Of a stretch of DNA of 64,000 nucleotides, positions 1 through 14,100 are shown piece after piece. Origin of the DNA: Rhyacichthys aspro. Its lineage: Eukaryota > Chordata > Actinopteri > Gobiiformes > Rhyacichthyidae. The stretch is taken from the NCBI GenBank assembly GCA_036850595.1, contig CM072161.1, positions 5,477,905-5,541,904 on the forward strand, given 5' to 3'. The translations under genes and the position numbers were made by a program. Each line of letters opens with the position of its first letter. Positions within the stretch are counted from its first letter, which is position 1. The notes under the pieces were generated by a model. That model worked only from the letters and a program-made list of their open reading frames with translations. It ran no database searches and had not been told where the DNA came from.

Positions 1-3000
1 AACATTTAAACACACTATACATTTTATTCTTCTCGTCTGGAAAATGGTTTAAACCCCAAATAGAAAAAAACAGGCTTTTTTTGCCATCTATTTGGCCAAT
101 CACATGCTCACAAAGTCGCATCCTCGAAAAAGGACATATGAAGTTCCAGGAAGTTTAAAAGCTGCCGATGGTGTATTTTCAGCACTGAATTTGTCTTTTA
201 ACACAGTGAAACAGCTCAAAAAAGCATTGACAGAGAAAAGGGAGGCAATGAATACTGTTAATTCGATCACATAATGTTAATCAAGGCAGAAATAATTGCC
301 AAACTGCCACCGAAGTCACAGCTAAGCTAAACTCTAAACTTCAGTTTAATGAAATGTGTTAGTATTTTGTGGAGAAAAAAAAATGGATTGTTTTTGTTTT
401 TTAATAAAAGAGAAGCAGGAGAGGAGTCTGAGACAGGGACGGCAAAAAGAAAATCAGGTAGAGAAGCTTCAAAGATAGCCAGTGGACAGCCAATGGTGCC
501 CATACCATAGTGGTCATAGTGCTTTTGAAATTTCCCACCAAGTTGAAGACTTTCAGTTGCTTGCATGTAGACAGGAAAAATAGACCTTGTTCTAACTGTA
601 GTAACGTCTCAGCACAATTTGTACATATGTTTGCGCATATATTTATAGTAATGGCATAAACAATAATGACAGCTACAGTACTGGGTTTTAAAGCAAATTG
701 CAGGTTTACTTATAGCCTACAGTTTATTACTGTGTGTTTTACGGCATTGCCAAAAATAATTAAACAACCTCCTTGTCTATTTATATCTAATTAAACAGCT
801 ATATTTTATATATTATAAATAACCATTGATTTTTAAGACCCAACCATTGGAGAGACTGTCTCTGAGATTTGGTATCAAAAAGATTTGGTGTTTTTTAACT
901 AAAAATATATGTGATTTAAAGTTACATTCACCTAGCTTATGTTAGCGTATGAATTTTTAAAGCTATTCATTTGTTTTATTTATAAATAAATAACCAAATA
1001 AATAAAATACACCTATTATGTCCAGTGTCCAGCGTTGTGCTACCTTTGTGACGAGTTATCTCTGGCATGTTGTTGTGGATAATTTGTGCCAGTAGGAAGC
1101 AGGCCTGAGGGCAAGTGTTTGGGCAGTGCAGCCTTGTACGTCTGCCTTCGCTCTTCATCTCCTACCCTGTGTTTTTTTTTTTTTTCCCCTGCTTTGTACC
1201 TTCTACACACACCTCCCCTTCACCCTCCCTGTCTCCCCGTGGGCCGCTCCTCCACCCCGGGTAGACGAGGCTTGTCAGAAGAGATCAGAATGACTCACCT
1301 CAGGAGGACGGACGCTCACATGATCGACCCGGACGCGGCGAGGGATTCTGGGTGTCCGTCAGCGCTGGGGCCTGCACACAGAGACAGACACACAGACTGA
1401 CTCTTATAAATATGTATTGGCCTTGTGTTGCTGTTTACTTCTCGCAGCCCTCCCGGTGCCCCGCACACAGCACAGCAGCTATCTAAATGATGATTTAATA
1501 TAATTAGTTATTACCAATGATACTGGCTAATCTCCTGATTCATTAATGTCTCCAGAGACAGAGGCTAATTTGGAGCTGGTTGGAGGTTGGTGACGCTGGG
1601 AAATATGAAGGCGGGGATCTTGGCTCAGCTGTGATTATGCCGTCGTGGATGGCTGCAGATTAAAAGGGCATCTGCATTATGGATCGTTAAAGTGTCTGTA
1701 GCCGCCTAATCAAACAGTACATATGGCCCACTGTAAATAGAACCACTTAGAACATAGTCAGCCTCAGGACTTTGTGTTTGGATTGGTTATCTGCACACGG
1801 AGACTCCACTGGTATGTTTGGATTAATTTGAGCTTTTGATTAATTATTGTTGTGTATTGAATTGATGCTCATTAATTAAAGCTGGGATATTTTACTAATA
1901 ATGAGGTATGTCTCTGTGATTTTAAATTAATTTAGACACTATTTCCAACAATTGATAGTTAATTAGGCTAAAAAGGGCTCTTTTCATTTCAATTCCTTAA
2001 AAATGAGATGGCCCTAACTTCTGGCAGCTTGTTTCTCATTGCTGATTGATCTTAACCTGGCCTGGATCAGGTTAACCGTTAAACAAGTCTTCAAAGAGAT
2101 AATAATCCAGTTTTCTTATACGTTGAAAAGCCAATAGATAAATATAATTTTACTCAAACCATTTGGATTTCATTCCTCCATGTACATGAATTGTTTGTGC
2201 TAGCTTGGTTTCTTAAAATGGCTTCTGCAGCAGGTTGCAACAAGGTTAATTTAAAACTCAGAGTAGGGCTAGACTATGTGTAGTAACTGAGTTTAAAATG
2301 ACTTAAAACAGGTGCACAGTTTAAGATGCATTGCACCATTTAACTTAAGAAAAGCAGGGTTTGGCAAAATTAACCCCAGTTTAATGACTTTGGGCATTTG
2401 CCTAATACAAACAATATCAAAATGAAGGAATTAAATTGTTTTAATTGCATGCTTGTTGTGTACGCATGTAGGCAAGCTGTAGTCAGTCATTAAAGGTTAA
2501 AATGATCAGATTTCCTTTGTAAACTCCAAATGTACGTTTTTTTTCCCTCTGTAATGGACAGAATGATTCATTCTGTACTTTTACATATCACAATATAGTA
2601 TAGTACAGCTTCTTTTCACCTTTATGGAGAATCAGCAGGAATCCCACATAGTTCATTTCAAGCACCCCGAGCTCATTAGGTGTCATGTACAACATGTAAT
2701 TAGCCAAACCCTCCCACAGAGACCACTTTGTGTTGGCAACAGGCAACTGTAGTCAGGAGGCCATCAGAGGCCCACTTTATCTGATTGTACAGGGACTGAC
2801 TTCTTTCCAGTGGCTCTCTACAAGAAGACACAACTCTATGGAAACTGCAGCTTTTGGAGCTTAGGGAAGAGCTATTTCATTAAGACAAAGCTGGTAAAAA
2901 CTCAATCAATTCTCATGAACAGTAAATAAGGACCAAGCAGATCACAAAATGGTCACATCTTGATGCAAGGGCTAACCAGCTAAATGTACAACTCACTAAC

Positions 3001-6000
3001 TGAAGACTCCACGGCAGCTTAATAACAAACCAAACAGTGTCTATTGCACTAATTAGCAGGCTAATATGTTGTCCTAATGTGTTCAGCAAATGAATGGTAA
3101 TATGTTTAAACAATGCTAAAATATGAATCCAACCAAGTAACATCAGATATCAGAAACATCAGCAGACTGCAGATCTGGCAGTGATGTTTATTGATACTTT
3201 TGAGCAGAATTAAAACTAAATGAATGTTCACAAATAACTGAATAACTTTTCTCCTCTACACAAAACCCATATTCCAAATTTCAATCTCAATCATACTTTT
3301 ATTTATCACATCTTTTCTACTGAAGTCCACTTGTGCGCAAACATGAATGATAAAATAGTTGTTTATAACCTTCTTGAATAAAAGATCAGAACAAAGTAAA
3401 CCTTTTGACCAAGCACAGCAACAGAGATTTGATGGAGCTGAGATGAAATGAGAGCCTGCAGAACGTCACCTTGGCCGTGTGTAACCCAGCTATATTTCTA
3501 AGCGCTGCTCATTTCACCCATTTTTTTTCACCCACTCAACCTTAATATTCTCTCGTCTCAAACTGTAAGTCTGAAATCTCGCGGGACTTTACATATCTCA
3601 GTCTGCAAAAAAGACAACTAGAAGCTTTCCCAGCACAAGTGAAAAACAGAAACTCATCCACTATTTACGCAGAACACCAACTAAATAGATCTGCAGTGAG
3701 AAAGCTACTCTTCAGCCTTTGGTTTAAGGACACAGGTTGACATCACTAAGACAATTTACATGATTTGTATGTGTTTGCTGTAAAACTTCAAAAATATATC
3801 TGAATCTGTCTGTATCCATCACTGAACTTGTGAATGTGAAGTTTCTCAACAAACAGTAGCATTTTGGTTTCTACAATAATCTTTGAATTTGACAAACAAC
3901 ATATGTTCAAATGACAGAAAGAATTAAAAAATAGTTTGCTACAGCTTTTCTTTGATTCTTGACATTTTTTATTGACGTGGGGAACATTGGAATTTCCAGG
4001 TTGGGGTCTTACTTAGAAAAGTGTTTCAATTTTACGTCTATGACCTGGTGTGAGCTATTTAAATTATTTCTACTATGGCCATTTTAAATCCACCTCTGAC
4101 TCCGACATGAAGCATGACGCATACAGGCAGATTAGACGTGAATACCATTCTGGTAATTGCTTGATTCACTGCTTCATGGAAATCTGCTAAGGGAGTTCTC
4201 AGACTAATTTGTAAATAGCCACACAAAATCCCACAAATCCTGGATTTGTCAGATTTGTAATCTAATCTTGTTAAGAAATCATTAAAGAAACCAACGGTGT
4301 ATAATATGTTATTCTATTCAACATGATATTTTGCAAAGAATGAAACCTAAACCCACATGAAAAGTGATTAAACAGCGGATCTGAGCAGAACAGTTGGGGT
4401 TTTTTTCTGCTCATTGTTTCTTGGATGTGAATATCATTTACATTCCACCATCTGTTCATAATGCAAAACAATATGGAAAATGCAGCCAAGTGGGAAACCT
4501 AATTTACAAGTGTATCTCAACTCACTCGGAGTGTGATATTTTTACCTAGAGTCTGTTTTTGAGTGTTAAATGTTTTTCATAGCGCTCTACAAAGTGGCTT
4601 TGTTTATGGTTATTTTTAGACTTTCTCAAGCTCCAGTCTAACAGTTTGCCATTATAGGAGGTGTATGCAAATACCTGCAAACCTCCAGACACATTAAAGA
4701 CTAAAGCAGCACATTCCACTTTTCTGCTGAAGATCTACTTTGCTGTAGCTTCTCCTATGGTTTCCTAATAGCGGTGTTTAATTAGACTCAGAGGGAGTTG
4801 GCGCTGTGCTGTGATGTGGTCTTCTGTCACACTGCTGAGGCACTTGCGCTGGTCTCCAGGGCAGGGAGGGGGCTGTTATTGTACGTCGGCTGGGGGAGAT
4901 GAATGCCTCCTCTCCAGCCATGCAAGCCAGCAGTGGTTGTTTCAGACCATTGATAAACGATGCTCTCTTTTCCCCGGTGCAGCCCCCCACACCAGTCCCC
5001 GTTCCCCCTTCAAACCGTGGGAGCCCGAGCCCCTCTGAAGAGCCCATCATGGAGATTCATGGGAGGGGGGCGTCCGTGCAGCACATGATGCTGCGCTTAC
5101 TTTTTCATACGCTCACAGCGGACTTGGTTGTGTGAATATTGTGTCCGCACCTGCTGCACAGCGACCTAGGGCTTAGGAGAAAAAAGCTTCTATGAACTGT
5201 TGCATAAATAACAGCATGAGATGGGGCACAACTCAATAATATACCCTCCTGAGTCCCGGCAGTTCATTTTTGTCCTCTGTAGGGGGCAGGATGTTTTGGA
5301 TTATATCTGTCACACTCTGCATGTGATTCTGTCCAGTCCTATTGTATCTAAACGTGTTAAGCTTTAAAATGACACCTCAACTTTCCTATCTTTACAAAAT
5401 GGCCAATCTCAAACACACATTTTATAAACTAAAATGCAAATATTATGTTCACAATTTTATATTCAGTTTTATTTGATTGATGTTGTTATTCATACATACA
5501 TTCAATGTAAGTAAGAACATCCAGTTAGTCCCTGTATTCAGAGAGACCAGGTACAAGTCCTATTTTAGAGCTTTTGAACGCATCACCTCTGCTTTGCATT
5601 GGCCAAAAGAAGTGTGGGCAATTCTGTTTCAGTATTAACTAAATGGAAAAGCAAAGGGGCCTGCGTTTTATTGTCTGTTGCTGAAACTCAGGCTCAGAAA
5701 AGGCTCAGTACTGTGTGTGTTTAAACTCATTCCAGAGGCGTGTAGACAGACGTGTAGAGAGATTCAGGGGTCTCAAAAAGTCACAAACTCAGACTATTTT
5801 AACTTTGCATGAGAAACAAGCCCACTTTTTGACAGGTGGTGCTCAGCAAATGAGTGTGATAACTTAAAGAGCTTCTTCACATGCGCTTATGTTGGTTGAA
5901 GACATTAAAAATCCAAATCCAGTTTGTTACAAACACAGCATAGCCACGTGCAGTGATGATAACTTTCATTTAAAATTACAGAGACACATACTTTTACAAA

Positions 6001-7500
6001 ACTGTCCAACAAGCTCCATTTTTTGATGGCAAACCCCCAGTTTGACTCCGTTTGACTCACTCACAGCTCCATGAACCGCCAAAGCCAACACAATGAAATG
6101 AGCTAAAATGAGAAAAAAACAATTATCTCTGGAGAGCTTCTTTGATCAGAGAGAAAAGCCCAGTGATGAGAGGCAGAAGTCACCACTTCCAACAAAAAGA
6201 ACGCTGCAGTTAACAGAAAATACCGCAAGTCCTACTTAAATCACAGCTTAACTCAACAGGTGATTCACACTGTCCAAGTCCACTCTGTGTAATCTGTGGT
6301 CAAACAAGGCTATGAAGCCAACAAAACTGCTTCGGCACATGGAAACCAAGCACCCTACATTAAAAGATAGGCCTTTAGGTTTTTGTTTTTTTTTCAAAGA
6401 AAACATTGTGAACGTGAAGGACAAAGCAATTAATGAGAGCTACATAATTGTTAAAGGAGTTTGCCCTGAGGGCGCCACTCTTAGTAGCTAAAGCTAAAAA
6501 GCCCTTCATTGGTGAGGAGCTGATTGTGCCATAACTTGTAGGAGAGGCTGTGGTTAATAAATCTGTGCAGGTCCCTCTTTCAGTTACCACCATAAGCAGG
6601 CAAACTGAAAAAAATCACATAGTACACTGAGGCACAAATATTACAGAGTATTAATAATATAAACAAAAGGATGGCGCGGCTGCAATGACACAAGGGCCCT
6701 CTAGCTTCACGACCTGGATCAAGCTGATACGCCATCCTCCACTAGCTTAAGTTAGCACTGGTTTGCTACTTTGATGTACAAAGTTTTAATGAGTTGGAGT
6801 TACATTAGTTACAATTTCACAACAGCTTTTCACTGTCATTGCAGTGGGTCTAATTAGTAGTGCAGTGGAGTGATACCTGTGACGTGATGAGGCTGCCTGT
6901 ACTGTGTTCTATTTCACACGCTCCATTCAAACACTTAGCTGGAACTATTCTACCATTGCATTTAGTTATAATAAGCCGCTATACTTAAACTTGAAGCTTA
7001 TTAAACAGTATAAAAGTATGAGACCACACATGCTTCAGTTACACCACCTGTCTTTTTCTTCACTTATTGTTCCGAACCATCTTTATTTAGAGCCGTGCTG
7101 TATACAGTGCTATATTAAATTGTTCTCTCTGTTTCATTGTGCTACCAAAATCAATAGCGTGGCTCTTCTCAATGTTCATCTTGAGTTCATTATTGCAGAA
7201 GCTAAAACAAGCCCTGAGCACCAAGAGCCAGTTCACAGGTGATAATAATAGGCTAGTCATGTAACTTTCTTTTTAGCTTTCAAATGTGACATGAAAATAT
7301 AAATATGAAAATAAAAAGCCATTGCACAGTACTCATTAATCATGGCTTTCAAAAATATTGTTTTTACAAGCACATTGTGTGTAGGCCACATAACACCCTG
7401 TTTTCAAAATTCATATGTATCCATGTTTAAGAGCTAAATGCTTATTTTTTTATTTTTTTATTTTGCGACATCCTGTGGTGAAAGTAAAAACTGAAAATCC
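1..7500. other. Gene-free unique DNA, left flank
   Basis: I see no supported gene here. Open frames are short (at most about 112 codons), lie on both strands and lack domains. The DNA is AT-rich with short A/T runs. The stretch about 1480-1990 is dense in TAATTA-type homeodomain-like core motifs, and about 4700-5100 is GC-richer than its surroundings. Both could be regulatory, but nothing in the single sequence proves it. No tRNA, rRNA or recognisable exon was seen. Confidence 0.55.
1480..1990. promoter_or_regulatory. Candidate conserved noncoding element (TAAT-rich)
   Basis: This unique, non-repetitive stretch carries many TAATTA/ATTAAT cores (for example around 1500-1520, 1840-1880 and 1925-1965) and a GC-richer middle. 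Dense homeodomain-type cores are common in developmental enhancers of fish gene deserts. This is inference from composition only. Chance clustering in AT-rich DNA is a real alternative. Confidence 0.18.
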
Positions 7501-7504
7501 ATAC

Positions 7505-7612
7505 CTGCAGGGACATGCAGTTGACAAAAACAGAAACCCCAGTGTAAATAGGTAAGATGGAGAGTCCACCCTTTAGTTCATAACATTTCTAAACCTTATG
7601 CAAGAATGAGTG
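7505..7612. repeat. Fragment of dispersed repeat family A
   Basis: This stretch resembles the segment at about 25895-25990: both carry acagaaaccc, then aaat, aggt and agat words in the same order, and end with gcaagaatg. It also shares the core gcagggacatgc with copies at 16.66 and 23.63 kb. The family is not one I can name. It is probably an old interspersed element whose right part here is replaced by unrelated sequence and the hAT MITE that begins at 7685. Confidence 0.35.
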
Positions 7613-7684
7613 CTCCAACATTGCTCAGTTTGTCCACTCAGGGGAGTTGTGGGAACAAAATGGTTCAGTCTGGGTAGTATAGAG

Positions 7685-8140
7685 CGGTGATCATCAACTG
7701 GCGGTCCAGGGGCCACATTAGGCCCCCACAGTTTTCCATCCAGCCCCCCCAGCACATTTGTTAGAGGGAAAAAAGGTAGAGTAGAAACATAAATATAGCT
7801 ATTAAAATGACTGAAAAACAACTTGAGCTCATTTAGCCAAAAAATAATTTCTTTGTTTTATTTTTTCACGACAAATCAAATGAAACATCAAACACGTTTT
7901 TTCCACAAGCTATTGTTGTCTTGTTTTTTTAATCTTCAAATAACCTATCAAGGTTTTCAGTCAAAAAAGAAAAACAAGAAAAGATATTTAAACCTGAACA
8001 AATCAACAAAATGATAAGAAAAAGCGAAGGTATGTATGCATTTATGTATTTAACTATATATTTTAGTTTAAAATCTGGACCCCCTCAGCACCTGTGAAGA
8101 AACAAGCTGGCCCTCAAGCATATTTAGTTGATGATCCCTG
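7685..8140. mobile_element. hAT-type nonautonomous element (MITE), 456 bp
   Basis: The ends are inverted: the left end reads cggtgatcatcaactgg, and the reverse complement of the right end reads cagggatcatcaact. The flanking 8-mers are gtatagag (7677-7684) and gtacagag (8141-8148), seven of eight bases matching, which is the hAT target-site length. The subterminal GGGGCC...GGCCCCC motif is common in vertebrate hAT MITEs. There is no transposase frame inside, so it was mobilised in trans. The interior is AT-rich. One mismatch in the duplication and several between the ends suggest an old insertion. Confidence 0.75.
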
Positions 8141-8148
8141 GTACAGAG

Positions 8149-11100
8149 CTTCTAATGTCCCTTCTTTCAAGGTCATTATACATTGTTTAAAGCACAAGAT
8201 TTATGGATATGTTATATTTTGTTCAGCTGTGCACCACAACATAATGCATTCTTAATGTTCTGAATTTGGAAACTGTTATTTGGCAGTCACTAACCTACGT
8301 AAACATTTGACTTGACTTGCCAGATGGTCTGTTACACCAACTACTTTAAACGAATAGACTGAACCACCTGCCAGTTAATGCCCAGCACGAGATCATTTTA
8401 TCCAACCGTGTTGTTTCCATTAGCAACGGTAAAATGGCTGCTTTGTTGTCAAATCTAAAACATGCCCATATCTATCATTTTGTGACAACTTTATTTTGAA
8501 ATGTTATCCATGTCTCTGGGCTCAGTTTCATGTTTTCAGACATATCCAGGTGCAGAACTCATCTTGAAGTTACATGGCAGCGATATGACTTTACACTGTG
8601 TTTACCTTTGGCAGTTTATGAAGTTGTTATAAATAGGCTCTGGTGTGAAAAATGCAAATGCAGTCAAGAACGTCGTGTCCTGGAGGCAGGGGCTTCTGCG
8701 AGACCCAGCTGCATTTTTCTTCCTTTTTCAAGGTTTGGGTGAAATAAAGTTGTTGTTCACTATCCTTTCCTGTCACAATCCATTATGTCGACTTCTTCTC
8801 TCCTTTCTGAGCCCTCCTCACTGCGTTGTGGCATCTGACCTCTTTTACTGCACTCACACTGTTGTCTTTCTTGTGCTAAATGAAAAATTGAAGTGACTAA
8901 GCCGAGGCCCAGCTTTATATAGAACAGTTACTCATAGATCAGTTATGTTGGTTGGACATGTGGCTACCTTGAACTTAAATCAAACTTTTTGGTTCAATAA
9001 ATAACTAGAACTTGTGTGTTTGTAGTCAGAACTGAGGCAGAACAGAAAAAGCGCATGAAGTCGCTCAGGATTTAGTTTAATTGTTCTTGTCTATGGAGTG
9101 TGAACCAGGCTCTTTCCAAAATCATATTTAGATTGACTCTGTGATATAAAAATGCTAAATAGATGCATTTCCAGTACTGTATCTTTGACCTCTGGTGTTA
9201 CAGACTCGAGGCTTTAAATGGATTATGCAGAGGCCTGAGGAAAGATAGATATATTCAGGATACTCGCTCACATTTGTTTACATGACTTTCCAGATGGAGT
9301 AATGGATGTTCCAGAGAACCATCTGGAAGGGCTTCAAAAGGTAGATGAACCACCTGTCAGTAACAGTTTTATACAATCAGAGCAGCGTTATAGCCGTAAA
9401 ACAGTTGTTTGTCGTTTAACCTGAAACATCATGCTGTTACACCATTAGTTTGAACCACCAGCAGCTCTCAGGAGAACGCTATAGTTGGAGCAAGAGTCCA
9501 GCTTGTGGCTCATGTCTTATCTGTTGTGAAACCCAGAAACACAAATGGTGGTCACTGGTTTTTAAAAAGGCAGAGAGGATTTCATACACATTGCTTTAGG
9601 ACTCATGTCTCATTTTTGACATAAGAGTCCTGTCTTCAAGTCGTCCTTTATCTTGGCCTCTGGATTGATATTAATTTCATTTTTTTCATAAAAGATTCTA
9701 AAGGAATATTTAAAAATGCAAATTAGAGGGCCATTCAGAGCTCATGTAATAAGAGATTACTGTATTGTGGCTCTGTTTTCAGAACCAAAACATCCATTCC
9801 ATAAAAGAAAACAACTTCTCAAGACTAAAGATCACTTTGATACAGACTAAAAATTAGAAGTCATAACAAAGCACACTTGGCGATACCAGCACTAACAAAT
9901 AACTCTCTTACATGCACATTCACTTCTTTTTACAACAGACAATATTTTTCATGTTCAACTTCATTTTTAGATTGTGTTCAGTAATCTGCTGACCACATTT
10001 CTGAATATATTTTTAATAAAATCACTTATTTTATTCTGTTCAGAGTGTACTGCAACAAGTATGTATGAAGACGTTAATACATCAGTGTCAGCCTTGTCCA
10101 CATCATGTCATTGAGGTCTATGAGTGCTCTAATAAACAAGCCTGCTGTATGTTCTCTTTAGAGGCCTTTTGTTTTGTCCTTTAAGGCTGTTCAGTGTTCA
10201 GTGGTCCGCAATAAGAGCTGATAGAGGTCAGTAATTATCTTAATTATAACCTGCATTTAATAAACACCTTTAGATTGCTCACTGGAAACGAGTCCATCCT
10301 TTATATATGTGTGTTTTTATGATTATGTTCCCTTAACAAAGCTAGTAGAAGGAATGAGCACATATCGTGTCCACAACCCATAATCATAAAGCCTATTGAG
10401 TTTCCAAGCACTAGGGTTAATAATTGTGTCAACTTTAAAGAAATGATTTCAAAGTCAGATTAATTTCTGACAGAAAACTGCAGCACAGTTTCAAAGCCCA
10501 GCAAGTGTTCAAAACTCTGAGAGGTGAGTAAATCCAAGACAATACAAACACAGTCAGGTGGAACAGTTGGTGGCTCTAAAGGCATGCTGAAATGATCCTA
10601 GTGAGCCTGGATGTGAGGTATAAACACAGCAAAGACACAGTGTCATTGCTCTGCTTGAAAAAACAAGAGTGGTTTGCTGCAACTGTTTGTATTTTGTTGT
10701 CTTTGTTGGGGCAATTGTGATACCTCCTTGTTGATAAAAATTTAAAAAAATCAAAACAAAAGGATATGGCAGGATTTTGGATTCCATAGCTCACAACATT
10801 TCCGTTTTTTTTCCAAATTTTGATAGAAAATGAATCAAGTTAAATCCTTAATCAACCTAAATCTTCATGAATATAGCACATACATTTACTATTGCATCAA
10901 CACTGACAGTAATTAGCCACATGACACTGAACCTGGGTGTAGTTTGACCCTCAAATCAAATCATAAATGTAAGTGTTGTGTTGTATGGAGACATTAACTG
11001 TGCCTTCTGAGTTGATGCAGCGACACGCGGACAGACGAGAGCCGTGGCTGACGTTGACTAATGTGTGGTTAGCTAATGGTGTCAGAGCTCTGAAGAGCCT

Positions 11101-14100
11101 GAGTCTGAGCCTCTCAGCTACACAAGAGGGTCACACAGACACTGATGCTAGACTCCGTTTGGTCTCTCAATGAAGAGGTCAAACTGTAAGTGTCCTGTTA
11201 CCAATCACGAGCGGCCCACTCTGACCTGAACGGTGACCCCTGTGCCCTCCTCCACTCCACATCCACTACTGTTGTCACATGGTGTTTCTTCACAACACAA
11301 GCCCACACTGTAAATGGATCTCTCCTAATCATCATTTGCCAGGGCTTTGAAACAGACAGATTTTTTCACACTTCCGTCTTTGCAGGATTTAAATAACTTT
11401 AGACGCACACTGAAAGTAGCAGTTTAAAGTCAGAAGCTTTCTCCTTTTTGCCAGGCCTTTAATGCAGTTGTCTGTCTGTAGCTGCTCTCAGTTGTGTCTT
11501 TAGTGCTAACGATAATGCACAGTTAAAAAACAGCAAGAGTAATCATCTGAAAAATATTAGTTTATGACTATAATAAATGCACTATACAGCCTTAACCACT
11601 TTATATTTTTATTGATAAAATGTGCAGAAAACACAATATAACTGTCAAAGTGCAAAAATGTGAAATATTACTGTCTAGTCACAAAATTGTATTGACCTTA
11701 ACACTGTCAGTTTCTTTTTTATCTGTCTTTAAAAACAATAAAATATTTCCTTCATATCTCTTTTTCAGCAAACTATTCTTTTTTTTGTTTCCTCATTTAA
11801 GATGCATATATAACATATATATATAACTACCGCTTTTACATGTGGACAGATACAATGTGATTTTTCCACCTGCAGTGACTTCAAGGCTTTGATCAAACAT
11901 GCTCATTGTTGTTTTGTACAAAGACAACAGGCATATCTGCGACAACAAAAACAATGACGATGTTTGTGGCCTCGGCATTTCTAAGAAACTGCAAGTATAC
12001 CGTAGTTTTCATCATTTTGTCTTGTAATGCATAACAATTAAACCCCATTGCCTACATATTAGTAAGTTAACAGTCCTAAATATTGTTCACTGGTGGCGTC
12101 ACAGTGAATGATAGTAGTCAGAGACACTACCGTTTCTAAGGGAAGGCCTCAGCTCATGACAAAATGTTTCTTCGGTTTTATCTTTGTTTACCTTTTGCAG
12201 CAAATAGCCCTCAGTCCTGAATGAAATAGTAGTTGTTATACCCTCTGTGCAAATGGCCGTGTCCTGGTGTCGTGTAGTATCAGACGGAGTTATGAGCAGC
12301 TCCAGTCCATAATGTGACACTGGTGCGTACAGTCGGTGGGAGGGCTGGCACTTGAATGAGGGGCTGTATATTATTAGTCAAATGGCCTATCAAAGGTTTA
12401 TTATACTGGGGACAGCCTATGAATCAGTCCCGTGCGCCGCTCTACCAGTGGAGTGTAGCAGTGCTTAAACGTGGCGTCGGGCCTATAAATCCCAACCAAC
12501 AAAGTGAGGGGGTTGCGAGGGCAGCAGATCACCACTGTGTCAACACTGGTCCGATCAGATCTACAGCCGCTGATTAAATAACCCAGAAAGGCCTCATCCG
12601 AAGTGGCACTTTGCACATTTCGTGTCGGCTCATGTCATTTTTATGCCAAAAAGCCGTGAATGTGTCTCTTATGGAACTCTTTCATGTCATTCGAAGTGAT
12701 GGCAACGTGTTCTTAACTGTCACAATCCGACTTCGATACAAACCTGATTATTCTCAGGAGATGTGTGATGAGATGAGACTTGATGCATTTGGTTGTACCT
12801 CAGATCGGACGCCCACAAGGCCTTTTGTTCATTAATAATTCCCAACTTTAAGCACTGTATCCAAATGAAGAGCAGTTTATTATTATTCTATTATGCTATT
12901 GAATTGTTCTGACTCATGCAAGCAAACACGCTGACTTAGCCACACAAAAGTCGAGGAAGAGTATTACAGCAGTGTGCAATTTGTTGTTAAAGCCATGTCT
13001 TCAGTTTTTTCAGATAGAATTTTAGCCAACATGTATTTTTAAAATGAAGTTTACACAATGTTTTTACAAGCATGCATAGAATTGTGGACTTATAGTTGAC
13101 CATAGAGTGATAGGTTTCATGTCAGTGTCATGTCTCTGAGTGTTCGCCCTGCAATCAAATAGTGACTGTCCAGGGTCTAATAATAATAATTTTTAGTTAG
13201 ATATCAACAGGGTATTTCCATTGCCTGTAGTCACAGAAAAAAGAAGTCATGCTTGCACATTTACTCCAGATACTCTATGTTTATTGACCACATTTTATTC
13301 CTTCACAATTCTTCCTCAGGTCAGACCTCTCATAACTTATACAACATTCATACATATTTGCCAACTGGTTAATCAATCTGATGATGGCAGGTGAGTATAA
13401 TGGTCTGTACTTCAGGAGTACAAGTGCAGATATTTATACTAAAGGATAAGCTATAAAACAAAAATGAAAGCTTCAATTATGGCCTTTTCATCACTTTTCA
13501 AATGCAGTTATTATGGTTGCATTTAAGCGTTGCAATATATCCGCTGTTTTCTTTATTCCAAACTTTAATGACTTGACTGTAATTTGCCCACAGTGATAAC
13601 ATACTGTACCATACATACTGAACCAGATCAAATTCAGGAAATGGGTGGTTGGATGGACGGCAACATCTTTTGGAAATGCCCATAGTTTGTTTTGTTTTTA
13701 ATTGTTGACATTTCCTATGCATTGTTATAGAAAGCCCATTCCTACTTTTTACAAAACCTCATTTCGGTGTAAGTTGGAAGTATACATTCAATGTATAGGA
13801 TGAGGCATTTTGCTGCTAACAGAACCCTAAAAACAACACTGTTTTATTCAGTATCAACAGAACCACATCTCTGTGATCTCTGGCTCACTGTAGTGTGTGT
13901 TGGAAACTAATGCTGCTTGAGCTCACCTGGTAGAGAAAGCTTTTCCGGAATATTTTCAAACTTTTATCACCTTACTTGAAAGTTATTTTAAACCGAAAAC
14001 AAAAACAGCCAACTTTTGTGATGATCAAACCATCCCTTTGCAGGACTGGGAGATATTATAAAGTCAAAATAGATCCTCAAGTCAACCAAATTATAATTTA

